DNA from: Vitellaria paradoxa | Taxonomy: Eukaryota; Streptophyta; Magnoliopsida; Ericales; Sapotaceae | DNA: 64,000 bases | NCBI GenBank assembly: GCA_019916065.1 | Contig: CM034239.1 | Coordinates: 31,892,419-31,956,418 of the forward strand | Direction: 5' to 3' | Shown here: positions 49,119-60,926 of the stretch, piece after piece | How positions within the stretch are numbered: position 1 is the first letter of the stretch | How the letters are laid out: each line of letters starts with the position of its first letter | Program-made: the position numbers and the translations under genes | The notes under the pieces: model-generated | Told to the model about the DNA's origin: nothing | Database searches by the model: none | Seen by the model: only the letters and a program-made list of their open reading frames with translations

Positions 49119-49688
49119 AAAATGTGAACACAATAACGAACTTGGGAAAATGAACCACCACATGGAAGAAAGCTTTTTTCTTAAAGATGTAATTTAAGAG
49201 TTCTTGCCATAACATCATTTACACTAGCATTGTCTAAACTAATGCTAAAAACTTTGTGTTCAACTCTCCAATGAGCCGCACAAGAGGCAATAAGATCAGC
49301 AATGGACAATCCATCGAATGGAGGTGGAATTAGTTGAAATCTTAAAATCCTTTCTTTGCAACTTCCACTCTTGATGAGTAAAATGTGCAGTCACGCAAGC
49401 AAAATGAACATCATTAATTGATTGCCATGCATTAGATGTCAAACAAATTTTACTCGGGGCCATTGCTAATTATTGTCTAATGTTCTACTTCTCACTCATA
49501 TACATTTTCATAACATCTCTTTTGATAGTCTTCCTACCAATCATTTTAAATTGTGGACATGCAGCAACCAACACACACCTAAACCGAGCATCTTCAACAA
49601 TTGAAAATGGTTGTTCATCGTAAACAACCACTAACACAATTTCTTTGCAAATTTGCTCTCGGTCAAACTTATAACTTTTTAACGCTAA

Positions 49689-51274
49689 TGTTATCCCAAA
49701 TAGCAACACTAGAGGGGGTGAATAGGGTTGCTTAAAAATTTTACAAATAAAAATTTCAACCCTAAAACAAATATGTCAAGATGAATACGAAATGAACCAA
49801 AAAAAATTATTCAATATTTGTGAATGAAGAGTGAGTGCTAATGTTTGCAATAAATATAAAGAGAAGGGAAGAGAAGCAAACACAATCGATTTATAGTGGT
49901 TCGCTTCAATGTTGCCTACGTCCACTCCCCCAAGGCCTTCCTTGAGATTTCTCCACTATTCTTTGAAGAGCTTATTACACACTAGCTTCCCAAGGTGCTA
50001 AAAACCTTTTCCAAGTGATTTTATCCCCAAATCACTCACACAAATCTCTCTCAAAGAAAGTCTCTTGTTTTGGTCCTAACACTTGAACCAAAACCAACAA
50101 GAGCTTACCCAACTCTCACAAATTAAAAGGGCTTTAAATTTCCCTTTCTTACAACAACAATGATGAGTTTAAAACTCAATCAAATCAAAAAGAAACTCTC
50201 ACAAGTTGAATATGAAAGATGAAGCACAAATGTGAGAAGAAATCACTCTATATTTGCAAAGTTATGAAATTTCTTGTATCGCTTTGTAAGTACTTCTTTC
50301 TTGCCTTATTCCTCTTCTTGAATCTGAGTTTGAGGCTCTATTTATAGATAAAAATCTGCAAATGGCCGTTACTAAGTGAAAAGACACTTTTGCCCTTGAA
50401 AGAAATTGAATTTCCTTGCTTCCAATGCTGTCTTTCAGATTCAGATTTTCTGAGATATATTTGTGACCATTTTTCACGCTCATAACGTCCAAATCTGACA
50501 TTGCCTCAGAGTAAAGACTTTGTAGATATATAAGTCAGCTATCACATGTCAAATTTTGAGCTTCATCCAACAGTTAAATAGTCAGATATGGCTTCTGAAC
50601 CGAGACCAGCTTCTGATAGCTTTTTCTGACATTCTGAATCTGTGTTTCCCGTTTAAGCTTCTGTTTCACCATGATACTTTTAGAATTAGAAGAAACTTAA
50701 ACTACAAAAGTTGTAGCTTTTTGAGTCTACTTTTAACACACCAAAAATCAGAATTTTTAAAGCTGTATAGTATGAGTTATGTCTCAAAAACTAAGACTAG
50801 CTCCAAAATCCATAATTAAAATCTTTTCTGTAATAACTAATATTCCAACTCATGTTTTGACACCTTAACTTCAGATCCACAAAAATATCCCTTCAGTAAA
50901 GTTGTAGATATGGAAGTCTAGTTTACTATATTAAAATTGCATGAAAATTGAACTGTTGGATCTTAAGATATCATCTATATACTAACACGTGTCTGATTTT
51001 TCTGTTTATCCGAGTTAACCTCTAGTTCAAATATTCATCTTACTTTGATTTCTATTACTCCAAACTTTGAAATTCCTTTATTCCTTCATCCAAATTATGT
51101 GAAAATATCTAAAAAATAATATCAATCTCTTCCAACTCTAATATCTTGAATCTATCAAATGAATTGTAACATTTCATACAATGTCTATTTGAAAATTAAT
51201 TGTGAAAATTTAATTCAATGTTTATTATCATTAAAATCAATTATAAAACTGACTTTATAAACCTTGGGCCAACA
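49689..51274 (-). mobile_element. Solo LTR, 1.59 kb, TSD GCTAA (same family as 17612-19174)
   Basis: Nearly collinear with the copy at 17612-19174 over its whole length, with small indels such as a short insertion at about 50397-50408. On the minus strand it starts TGTTGGCCCAAGG, ends GGGATAACA and has the TATA box CTATAAATAGAGCC. Flanks GCTAA on both sides (49684-49688 and 51275-51279). It splits the hAT transposase gene between the BED finger and the catalytic part. Confidence 0.9.
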
Positions 51275-52129
51275 GCTAAAGTTCCATCCGTTGATGCCTC
51301 ACTTAAAAGTAGAAATTGTCTAATGTCATGATTGACAACTTTATGATAATTTAAAGTATGACGCGGCAAATGAGAGGTTCCATTTTTAGCACTAGCTGAA
51401 AAGAGTTTTTTGCAAAACTTATATTTAGTCTTTGCTTCTCTATCTTCAGAAGTAGGAAGCTTTATATAGTAATCCTAAGTTTTTGAGGTAGATTTTTGGC
51501 GTTTAACTATTTGACAATCATTGTCGCCATTTGGGGAAGTATTTACAAAATTGCTTTCAATTGCCATGTTAAGCTACTATGATAAACAAGGATCTGTTAG
51601 AATTACAGAAAACATATAACAATGATAGGTCATAAATTCACCCAAAAAAAAAAAAAAAAAATAGAATTAGTTTTTTACTAACTCTTTTTTTTCCTTGTCA
51701 TGTTCTAAAATTAATGATCTACATATAATTTACCGAAGAGATCTAATACTAATTCACTGATGCGATTAGAGGGTTTCGAAAAGAAAAAGTAAAACAAAAA
51801 AGAGAGAAGAGTAAAGAGCAAAAGTCGAAGGTCGAAGAAAAAGAGAATGAGAGTAAGAGATACAAAGTTTATATTATAGACTGAGAAGGGAGAAAGAGCG
51901 GCAGAATTTTGGGCTAAGGTTTGTAGGGGAAGAGAGGAAAAGTGGCAGAGTGTTTTGGGGTTTGTGAGGGAAAAAAAGAAGAATGGGGCTAGGGTTAGTT
52001 ACCAAAAAAAAAAAGAATGGGGCTAGGGTATGTGTATTGGAGGTGTAGGTTTTTCAGTTGACTCACTAATTAACTTCGGGCCAGGCCGAGCTGCAATGCT
52101 TGAACCCAAACTCAACCCAAAAATAGAGT

Positions 52130-54036
52130 GTTTTTTTTTTTTTTTTTGTCCTGCTGAGTTTTTTTTTTTTTTTTGTTCTGCTGTTAATACCACGGTTATG
52201 AGTTTGAACAATCACAATTTCAAAGCGCGAGTGTTGATGGACACTGCAAAATCCACCATTTAAAATCACTATTGTTGGCATAAAATGCGATTTCAAATCG
52301 CGGAATAGGAAGACCCGCCATTTCAAAGGGCCCCGCGATTTAAGACCCCCGTCAATAGAATTTTTTTTTTTTTTTTTTGCTTTGCTATTAAAAATCAAAC
52401 AAATTGTGCAAATACCGTAATAAATCAAACAAATTTTCTACGTGTTTATTTTTAAATATTAATTTACCTAACTTTTTTAAAGTTATCTAAACTATGAAAT
52501 TGTTTATTTTAAATATTAATTTACCTAATTTTTGTAAAGTTATCTAAATTATGAAATTTGAATTTGTGACTTCAAGAGTTTTAGATATACCATATCACCT
52601 AATTAATTAAATCTAATTTATAGCAAAATAATTTAATTTAATGTATATTATTTTTAAACTGAATAATATTTTTGTTTGAGATAATTTGTTAATTTACAAT
52701 AACTTTTGAGCTCTCTCTCTTGTTTTTTTTTAATATTTTCAAATATTAATTTATCTAACTTTGATTTAGAATTAAATAAATTTAATCAATTTAATTGCAT
52801 ATTTAAACTTTTCTAAACTATAAAATTTGAGTTTATGACTTTGAAAGTTTCGAATATATCGTATCATCTAATTAATTAAATCTAATTTATAGTAAAATTA
52901 ATTTAATTTAATGTAGATCATTTTTAAAGTAAATAATAAATTTGATTGAAATAAATTTTTTAATTCACAATAACTTTTTGAGCTCTATTGCTTGTTTTCA
53001 ATAGATTTTTTTATTTTTTTTTATTTTTTGCTACACTTTTTATTTAAAACAACTATCTTAAACTCCATATAATATGAAATTATGCAATAACAAATAAAAA
53101 AATAAGAAAATAAATATTTAAAATTTACAATAATGCAAATAAATTAAACAAATAAAAAAATAAAAAAGAGCGTGAATGGTGTTGATTTGCCCATAAATCT
53201 TGAAAAGTAAGTTCCTGATGGGTTTCCCAGGAAGGACATACCCAAAAATGAACCGTGCAATGATATCATATCTAGGTCGCTACATAGTAAACAAGTAAAC
53301 AATATTTATAGCTGCCTTCTTTCTTTTCTTCTTCTTCTTCTTCCTTTTTTTTTTTCTTTTTGACTAGAAAAAAAAAAAAGGAAAAAGAAAACTTCATTGA
53401 TGATAAAACTTGGCAAATCAATAGACAATGAATGTTTCAGGGGAAAAAAAAACAACCTGAAAAACTACAGTAGCACCAAACTAAGATGAAACATAACCAA
53501 ACATATGAAGGGTGAAATAAAAATGATAACAAACTTAAAAAAGATAATAAAGAAAAATAGTAAACATATGTGAAAAGGGATTTTAGAAGAAGAATGGGTT
53601 AACTCTACCTATACTTCTCCAAGAAACTCTGTTGATGTTTTCCAGCGACTAGCCAATTTCAAAGCTAGATTTAAGATGTGTAAAATAAAAAAATTTCAAA
53701 GAAATTTGTGATGACATTACGGTGCTGTAGATGGGGAAATGGGTCCCACTCATTTCATGCAATTGAGAACCTTACTTTTTCATGCTTCTTTATGCCGAAA
53801 ACCAATAGATAACAAACAACTCAATTCAATACAGAAGGATAGAAAAACTAATCCTACAAAATTTCACAACCCCTCTATAGCTCCTTTTGTTTTGGGGGGT
53901 AATTTCTATAGCTCCTTTATGTATAATGTATTATTTTTGTTGTCACGAAACTCCTCCCATGCATAGTTTTGTCTACAAAATTCATGGTGGATATATTATA
54001 TACATCATCTTTTCCAGATACGTGAATGTGACTTTT
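52130..54036. other. Intergenic, T-runs, GC palindrome, AT-rich
   Basis: 52130-52380 has T-runs around a GC-rich part with GCGATTTCAAATCGC (perfect inverted repeat around one base, 52287-52301) and related CGCGATTT words. It is possibly the subterminal part of a DNA transposon. 52440-53170 holds two similar AT-rich halves (TTACCTAACTTT, AGCTCTCTCTCTTG / GAGCTCTATTGCTTG). The rest is featureless. Confidence 0.35.
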
Positions 54037-54478
54037 CTAGCTACAGCTCTCTGATTTCTTTTCTTTTTCTTCTTCTTCCTCCTCAATGCTATCCCTGCCC
54101 GTAGTAGAAGTCACTCCACTAGTTCCAACTAACTGAAGAAGACCCTGGGGTGAACCCAATTGTGAACTAGTTTGCTTCAACGATTCACCATACTGATCTT
54201 TTTGTATCCACAAATTCCCTAAGGTGACCATGAATTGATTTGATGCAGTGGCTGTGGCAGTTGGAACTCTTCGACAATGTAGTCAGTATTTCTGAAGTCA
54301 CATGAAAATTTAATTGAGACCAAGATAAGAAGGGGGGATGGGATGGATGAAATTAAAAAAATGAAAAAGAAAATAAGGAGATAAATATTCAATTACGAAC
54401 TTGCAAATGACTCTTCACTTCATCATTAATGAGTCCATCAACCTGCATAAGCTCTCCAATCTGCTTAGGAGTAGCCAT
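54037..54478 (-). pseudogene. Captured fragment of an HHO/HRS1-type GARP transcription factor gene
   Basis: Two exon pieces on the minus strand: 54478-54401 ([20 protein letters not shown], then VKSHLQ) and 54291-54037 (KY-stop-LH, then RRVPTATATA and DQYGESLKQTSSQLGSPQG). Together they match the end of the GARP Myb-like domain (SHLQKYRLHTRR in the family) and the following C-terminal region of NIGT1/HHO nitrate and phosphate response regulators. The intron keeps its donor and acceptor. The arginine codon in KYR is a TGA stop (CGA to TGA would be one C-to-T change), and the acceptor before exon 1 is lost. The N-terminal half of the gene is absent. Non-functional fragment. Confidence 0.82.
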
Positions 54479-55321
54479 TGCAAAAGTTCAGAAAAGATAA
54501 ACATCAGATACATGTAAAATTGAGACTAAAGATAATTCAATGTTCTAACACATATCTAGTTACAAATGCAGAAAAAATAATTAGCTATAGTCTCAATGTT
54601 TTAGCGGATCTATTAGGCTTCAGCATTTTCCATGATCTCTCCTATTCCCATGTTATTCTCTAAGTTTTCTTGTCTTCATAATTGTAAATGCATAAGCAAT
54701 ACACCTTTATGGAAACAGGGCCACTCATAAGCGTTGCCGTAAATCTTGCGAATCCTGACCCAATTGAAAGGGCAACTAGGAAAACAAGGAAAATCACATC
54801 CGGGTCATGCCTTCACTTTTAGTGTCCTTTTCATAGAATGCATTGTCACAACAAGATCACCATCCTCATCAAAATTCAGTCAACCAAACAGAAAAAGAAT
54901 ATAACAAAATAAAATGCTAGAACTTAATATGGTTCTTATGCAATTTGGTTGTGCCTCAAAACTTTACGTTGCTTGTGCTCCTCTAGAATATATAGCAACA
55001 TACAATTTCTCCACTCAAATCAACAACAACCGAAGAAAGAGTTTCACCTTCCATTCTTTTACCCTTCTTCTTCTTCTACCTTTTTTTCTTTTTTAATAAG
55101 TGAGAATCTTATACCCACCAAGAATCTTATATCCACTTTCCATAAAGAAACTAACAACAACACGCTTTATAAAAAAAAGAAATTATTTTCTATTTTGAAA
55201 AGCAACTTAACTAGGAGAATAATAATTGTCACAAATTAAACTACATGGTAGTAGAATACAGCTAAGAATATAAGTTTTTGTCCTAGAATGTTTGAAGAAG
55301 CAAGAAGATCAATTAACACAC

Positions 55322-56064
55322 CTGCATCATCGGGACTAGGAATTAATAGAAATCTACTGTGCTCCCTTAATCGTGGATGGCCACCGATCATCTGCCCGAG
55401 CTTTCCAAATTGCAATCTGTATGCAAAGGTAGTGGTTTTTTTTTTTTTTTTTTTTTTAAGTTTTCCACTAACAAATTTCATTTAAGCAAATAAAACAATA
55501 TGGCATCATAAGCCCTCACCCGAGACTTGGGAATGAACTAAAGGAAAGGTTACATGGGTGTGTACAAAAATTTCTCATAAAAATAAATAGAGAAGGAACC
55601 ACTTCTACGTTTTCATAGCCATCTAAGACTGTCTCTAGCTTTCTCATTATTTTCTCTACACACAAGACAATATTGGGATTACGCAATGCTCTAAACACAC
55701 ACACCTAAAAGTGATAGAAAACCAGACAAAAAACACATGAATAAATAATTGAACAAGGACATAAACTACCTCTTCATTGTCTAGCCAAATATTAGAGATT
55801 ATGACAAACATGTCATTTACTACTTTCTTTTCCATCTCTGCAAGTCTCACCTATCGAAAAGGTTTAGAAAAACTTCTATAATAACTATTTGCCAATAAAA
55901 ATTGAACTAGAAATGGTCCTTGAATAAGATTAATAGGTAAAAGCAATAAAAAGGATACAGTTTCTTCTTTTGTTAGCATTCCGCCACCAAAGAAGTCAAG
56001 TCCAGGGAAAGCCGCAAAGTGGCTTGTTTCTGTCTTCTAAGGGAGGAAATCCACATGTCGTCAC
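55322..56064 (-). pseudogene. Captured fragment of DNA polymerase epsilon subunit B (DPB2/POLE2)
   Basis: Four consecutive exons with intact splice sites on the minus strand: about 56064-55959, 55850-55770, about 55655-55520 and 55416-55322. They encode the middle of the protein: FPGLDFFGGGMLTKEET, VNDMFVIISNIWLDNEE, LDGYENVEVVPSLFIFM and KLGQMIGGHPRLREHSRF followed by a PDDAG end, the calcineurin-like phosphoesterase fold of the family. The first exon needs a 1-bp frame correction (between CGFPPLEDR and the FPGLD phrase), and upstream and downstream exons are missing. It is therefore a fragment, not a replication gene. It lies in line with the GARP, AGO and PMD pieces on the same strand. Confidence 0.85.
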
Positions 56065-57319
56065 CTACATAACATGTACAGAAAATGAACATTAGTATGT
56101 TTCAGGAATTCAATAGTGAAATATGTCAAAAGATATAAATAAATTCAACCCAAGGCCCTGATGCCAGACCACTGGGGATGGGAGTTTGGGATATATTCTG
56201 TGAAAAATAGAGTAAAACCAAAAAACAAAAAAAGAAAACAAACTAGTTAATAACCCACGTCTTCTTACTTTGCTAACACACACCTCACCTATTTTCTTCT
56301 CCCCTTACAAATCATAAAATTTAATACTAAGTTTACTAACACAAAAATTCAGTAACATTTTCTCTTTTTATTTTTGGTCATTTTTCTCTTTTTATTTTCA
56401 ATCATTTTTATTTTGAGTTTGAATTTGATTTAACATTATTAGATTGCTTAACTTGGGATTTATTTCACTGGATAATTATTTTTATTGCTGATGAATTTTG
56501 GGCGAATGTTATTCAAGGTTCTAACAATTTATCATTACAAAACTGTCATGGTTTTTTAGGCAGAGGACAAGGCACTGTAGTTCATGGCTGGTCGCACCTC
56601 TAAGTGGGTGTGACATATACACCATACTGTAATTGAAGTAAAATTAACAAAAGAGATATCAGCAACAAGATAGTCATAAAAGCAACCCAAATAATACAGA
56701 AAGTTTTCCGGTCCTACATGCACATTTTGAAGAAGTATTCGAATCATATGTGCATTAAGTATGTAGAAACTAAATAAAATGAAAACTAAAAGCACATATA
56801 TTCATAAATATAAAACTAAAAAATGCTATTTCATATTTCAAAATCAAATATAAGTATGTAAAAGAAAAGTGGAAAGCAAAAGAATATAAACTAACCTGAA
56901 AGATACCATCCCAAAGCATCACACTTTCTGCTAAAACTATAGTGTTTTCTGAGAAAAACCCTATTCTTTAATTTTAACAAAATTTATTCAAATAATGCAA
57001 ATAAGGCAAAAGAAAAAATATTATAGACCAAAATGATCTTACATAAACTTATGTAAACGGAAAAATCATAGTATAAAATTTTAATTGTCCAAAATATCCT
57101 TAGAGATTCATTCAAATTATGTAACTAAAAGGAACAATCGAAGAGGAATAGGCCTTGAATCACTTTTCAAATAAAACATGATAAATTCATATTTCTTTGA
57201 GAAAGTAATTAGTTGACCACTACTAAATCAAATCTAGAAGATAATTGCATTAAGAATATCAATATGAAAGAGTCCACATTACTTACTATCTTGTTGCATG
57301 CTGCCTCAGAATCAATGTC

Positions 57320-57415
57320 CTATCCTGCAAGCTCTGTGTCATAACTCTCATGAACCCTCTCAATAACTTCTCTTCTAACATCCTTGCCATCAACTGGGTG
57401 ACCATCTTCATAATA
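57320..57415 (-). pseudogene. Captured fragment of an Argonaute gene (AGO4-like N domain)
   Basis: About 31 codons: YYEDGHPVDGKDVRREVIER, then VHESYDTELAG and a TAG stop where the family has a lysine codon. The phrase YEDGRPV...GK, ...R(K/E)VI(D/E)(K/R)V...TY...ELAGK is typical of the N domain of AGO4/6/9-clade proteins, which bind 24-nt siRNAs in RNA-directed DNA methylation. It starts only five bases after the stop of the PMD gene. No further AGO exon was recognised. The short length keeps this call moderate. Confidence 0.55.
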
Positions 57416-58154
57416 ACATACTAATGTGTGCCACAGTTAGGAGCCTTTCGATTACTCACTAGGTTTCTATGCCTCTACACTAGCTCTGGTTCGGTCGGAG
57501 GCTCTATTGGGTGAGAGAGTGGCTCAGGACCCTGTGCCTGGTTGAGGGGGTCCTCTAACTGTACACTACTCAGCTCCATGTTAGTCTAAAACCGAGGCCA
57601 CATCCTCTTCCTCCACATACATCATCAGAAATGGTCGAACTAATCTACTCGATGGCGAAGTCGGCGTAACAAACTGTAAGCCATGTGATGGTAATGCCTC
57701 CGCATCTTTAGTGATTACTATATAGTTGTCGATGCTCGGTAGGTCAGTAGGTGCACTGTGTGACATCGATGGGTTACCCCTAGTGTAATAACTTGAATTT
57801 TTTTTCTCTTAATTAATTTGCTTAAGTGTGGTGGTGATATTTATTATAATAAAAATCTAGAAAATTGAGCATTTGAAAATTTTTGGAATGATAAAATTAG
57901 TTAGAAAGATTTTCGGATTTAATTTCACTCTATGTGGGAGTTTAATGTAGAATTTCTAAACTTTTATTCAAACAATTCCTAGCCCAATTACCTAATTGGT
58001 TCAACCCAAGCCCATTAACCCATGGGTCAACCCTTTCCTTTGACTCACCTTAACTCACTTCAACTCATTTTATCACTCACTGAGTTGACTCATGAATAGT
58101 AGCTCTAAATCATTTCCTAGCAAACTTCATTTTCTATCTATCCTTTCTTCCATA

Positions 58155-58465
58155 TATCTCTCAAATTATTTAGTTTATTAGTCAAAAAGAAGACCCTACA
58201 TTGATGACTTTAAAGTTTTCTTTCAAATAATTTAGCAAGCATGATTTAGCATTTTGTTTAATTAGTCAAAAAGCTAACATAATTCCCAGATCATGCCACC
58301 ACCATACACCTCCCCAAATACCTCTTTTAAATTATTTGGTTTATTAGTCAATAAAGCAAAGCATGATTCCCGGATCATGCTACCTATCTTCATCCATCCT
58401 CCAATACCTCTCTTAAATTATGTGGTTAGATAGTCAAAAAGGCAAAGCTAGATTATTTGGATTAT
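58155..58465. repeat. Direct repeats of about 85 bp in the long LTR
   Basis: TTTATTAGTCAAAAAG-type cores occur at about 58170, 58255, 58340 and 58425, three of them followed by GATTCCCGGATCATGC-like text or a remnant. Non-coding. Confidence 0.6.
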
Positions 58466-60013
58466 ACTATCTAATGCATAATCCTACTTTAGTGGCTTTC
58501 AAGTCTAGGAAGTAGAGATTGTTTTTCTCTACTTACACTTTCTCTACACTCCCACGACTTCCTATAAATTGGCGTGCCTTCAAAGAGAAAAAAAAATAAG
58601 AGAGAAAAAAATAAATCATTATTTAGTGTGGTTAGAGATTAGGTGTTGCTTGGAGGAAGAAGAAAGGCTTGGAATTTTCTAATTGGGTGGTGTTCAAAGC
58701 TCAACTCATTTTTCCTTCACAGGCTTAGTCACCAATATCTTCATTGAGGTAGGATGATAAATCTCCTAAAATATATTTGATGCCTTCAATTTTGAAGCTA
58801 AAGAATTTTCTAGGTTTAAATTATGAAATTTGATTGTGATTAAAAAATAATACCCATATATTGGGGGTAGGGAAGCCGAAACTTTGACTGATGTAGCCCA
58901 ACATGCTAACAGCTCTCTGTTTGTAATTTTGATGTGTTCTTAACCCCTAAAATGGTGGAATTAGGCTTCGGCTAAGACATAAAAGTTGTAGCCCTTTAAG
59001 TTTTCTTTCCAACCCAAAATGATTTGCATCAATCTGATTTGTGAGTCAAAAGCTATGCTCAAAATACTGAGCATATGTAAAATTGTATATTCTGAACAAA
59101 CTAAATTCAAGGCTGTTTTTGCACATTTAGACCTTAGAGTTTTTAAAAGTGTAAAACATGAAAATTGTAGGTTTTAAAGTCTAGTTTCTATAGATGTAAA
59201 GTTTATAGATATTGGAGTTCTGCTCTATTTTATATGAATTTTCTTTTAAGCTGCTATCTCTGCTTAGCCTTTAATTGATGCTTGTTTGGATTTTTTTTTA
59301 AAATATTATGTTTAAAGATTTATTTAAATTTCCAATTTCCTTTTGTTAATTATTGTCATGTTAATAATTTCTATTGATGTGTAATTTTGTTCACAAGGCC
59401 TAATATAGTAAAACACTTATACTATTTGATATAATACTGAAGTGGACTGTTAAGTTGATGCTAGTTAGTTATTTTCCAATTGATATAAAATTATTTTAAA
59501 CTGGATATTATGTATCATTTATTTATGATAACTGACTTAGACAATCAGTTTCATCATAGATAGTTGGATGACTTATTCAAACTAAAATGGCTAAGTAGAA
59601 CTAAGTATTTGATAAAATGCCCAAATGAAACAATGGACTTATTCTTTCCTCATTTGGTCTTCCTTAAATAAATTTGATTTATTTTAATTGATTCTTTTAG
59701 GCATTGTTTTGTCTACCTAGTAAGTTATATAACTATATTTTTATGATTAAGTGAATTTAATGAAACTTATTTAATACCTTCCTAAATATTGGAATAATTT
59801 TATGGATATTTGTGGATATCTTGAAGCTGAAAACTTATGATAAGGGTTTGGTTATAAATAAAATGATGATTGAAAATTTATTCGAATAAAATAAAACTTA
59901 TATTCCATAAAATTTTTCTAAAATTAAATATAAGTCCAAAAAGTTATTTACTATCTTTATATTCCATAAAATAATAAAATAAAAAGGAAAAAGAGGCAAA
60001 AACCGAGATCACA

Positions 60014-60087
60014 GCCAATGAGGTTCGAACTCGCGACTTCAAATCGCAATTAGGGTCACTCGCCCACTAAGCTGCCAACCTTGGCTT
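60014..60087 (-). repeat. tRNA-like block 1 inside the long LTR
   Basis: On the minus strand it reads GGCAGCTTAGTGGGCGAG (box A-like) and GCGAGTTCGAACCTC (box B), with complementary ends AGCCAA and TTGGCT. It looks like a tRNA-derived or SINE-derived module. It is not called as a tRNA gene because a normal cloverleaf with acceptor, D and anticodon arms could not be drawn with confidence. Confidence 0.5.
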
Positions 60088-60847
60088 AATTAATATACCA
60101 TTAGAAATAATTTTATTCTTATCAAGGCTAGTACGGCAAACTTGTCAAAGAATTTACTAAAATATTAATTCGAATTCTAAATTTTTCTAGTTACTTTCTA
60201 CTTGTTAATTTACATGTAGTGCCTACCTTTGTGATAATAATGTTGGTGATTATGTTTAATCTTTAATTTATCGTGAATTATTATTAAATTTTGAATTAAG
60301 ATAAAATACTTAAAGTATACTGTATGTGACTAAATAATTCCACTTCGGATTCATCACCCGGGAACATTGCCGGTTGTTATTAAAAACGTCTGATTGCCGT
60401 ACAAGATACCCTTGGAATGTCAAAGGATGAAAAAAAAAAAATAAGGCACTCGGTGTTAAAGATATCTTTGGCAATGGGGTGATGGGTCGGTAGACATGGC
60501 CTTTTAGATGGAGATGGGAACATATGCATTGTATTTGGGAGATGCTCCCTTTTGGCCTGGCCAGTCAAGTAGCCGGTCGCGATGGCTAGGTTTTTGGTGG
60601 GTGACACCGTCAAAATGCATTGGATGCTAAGCCTATAAAGTCACTGGTTCCCAAGGCTGGGGGTAGAGGAAGATAGGAGTATGATTATCCTAGGAGGATT
60701 TAGATTAAACTCTTTTACCAAATTTTACTATGACTGGCAACCTCTCTTGCTTATGTATGAATGATGTATTGAAATTATTAAATTATATTTAATTCATCTT
60801 GATGAATATTTTGTAAAAACATATATATATATATATATATATATATG

Positions 60848-60926
60848 AAACCTGTACCGCTATGAGATTTGATCCCGAGACCTTGAAGATCTGAATCTGA
60901 GATCCCTACCACTACGACACAGATTT
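60848..60926 (-). repeat. tRNA-like block 2 inside the long LTR
   Basis: On the minus strand TGTCGTAGTGGTAGGGATC (box A-like) and CGGGATCAAATCTC (box B-like, decayed), with a complementary pair AAATCTGT/ACAGGTTT nearby. It lies right after a TA microsatellite. Same orientation as block 1. Confidence 0.4.

Larger units (their letters stand above)
47985..51567 (-). pseudogene. BED zinc finger/hAT transposase gene, broken
   Basis: Reading the minus strand: ATG at 51567, then a BED finger (KTKYKFCKKLFSASAKNG and TSHLPRH). The solo LTR (49689-51274) follows, then SINDVHFACVTAHF at about 49400, CPTRWNATYLM at about 48780, KFNKYW and ILDPRHKVEF at about 48420-48490. The C-terminal dimerisation part is at about 48000-48180 (LSKMARDLLTILVSTVAPES). 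Stops occur, for example a TAG just before the BED motif. A SINE sits at 48966-49118. Such genes encode cut-and-paste transposases; some relatives are domesticated, but this one cannot be translated. Confidence 0.85.
46952..52129 (-). mobile_element. hAT transposon (RICESLEEPER type), truncated at its right end
   Basis: The left end TAGGGGTGGACATAGG is the usual hAT terminal sequence, preceded by a potential 8-bp target CATTAAGG. A broken BED-hAT transposase gene lies inside on the minus strand. The expected inverted end at the other side is lost: the hAT-like text (GAACCCAAACTCAACCC, about 52107-52124) stops at a T-run near 52130. A SINE and a solo LTR are inserted in it. Confidence 0.7.

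Noticed and set aside
54690..54890. A fifth captured gene fragment (minus strand, FDEDGDLVVTMHSMKRTL)
   Set aside because: The stretch is open and protein-like and lies between the POLE2 and GARP fragments, but I do not recognise it and it soon meets a stop. Not called without a database search.
55322..56064. A functional DNA polymerase epsilon subunit gene
   Set aside because: Only the middle exons exist and the first has a 1-bp frame break; flanking exons are missing on both sides.
60014..60926. tRNA genes on the minus strand
   Set aside because: Box A and B are present, but I could not draw a full cloverleaf. Both lie inside a solo LTR and are reported as tRNA-like blocks only.
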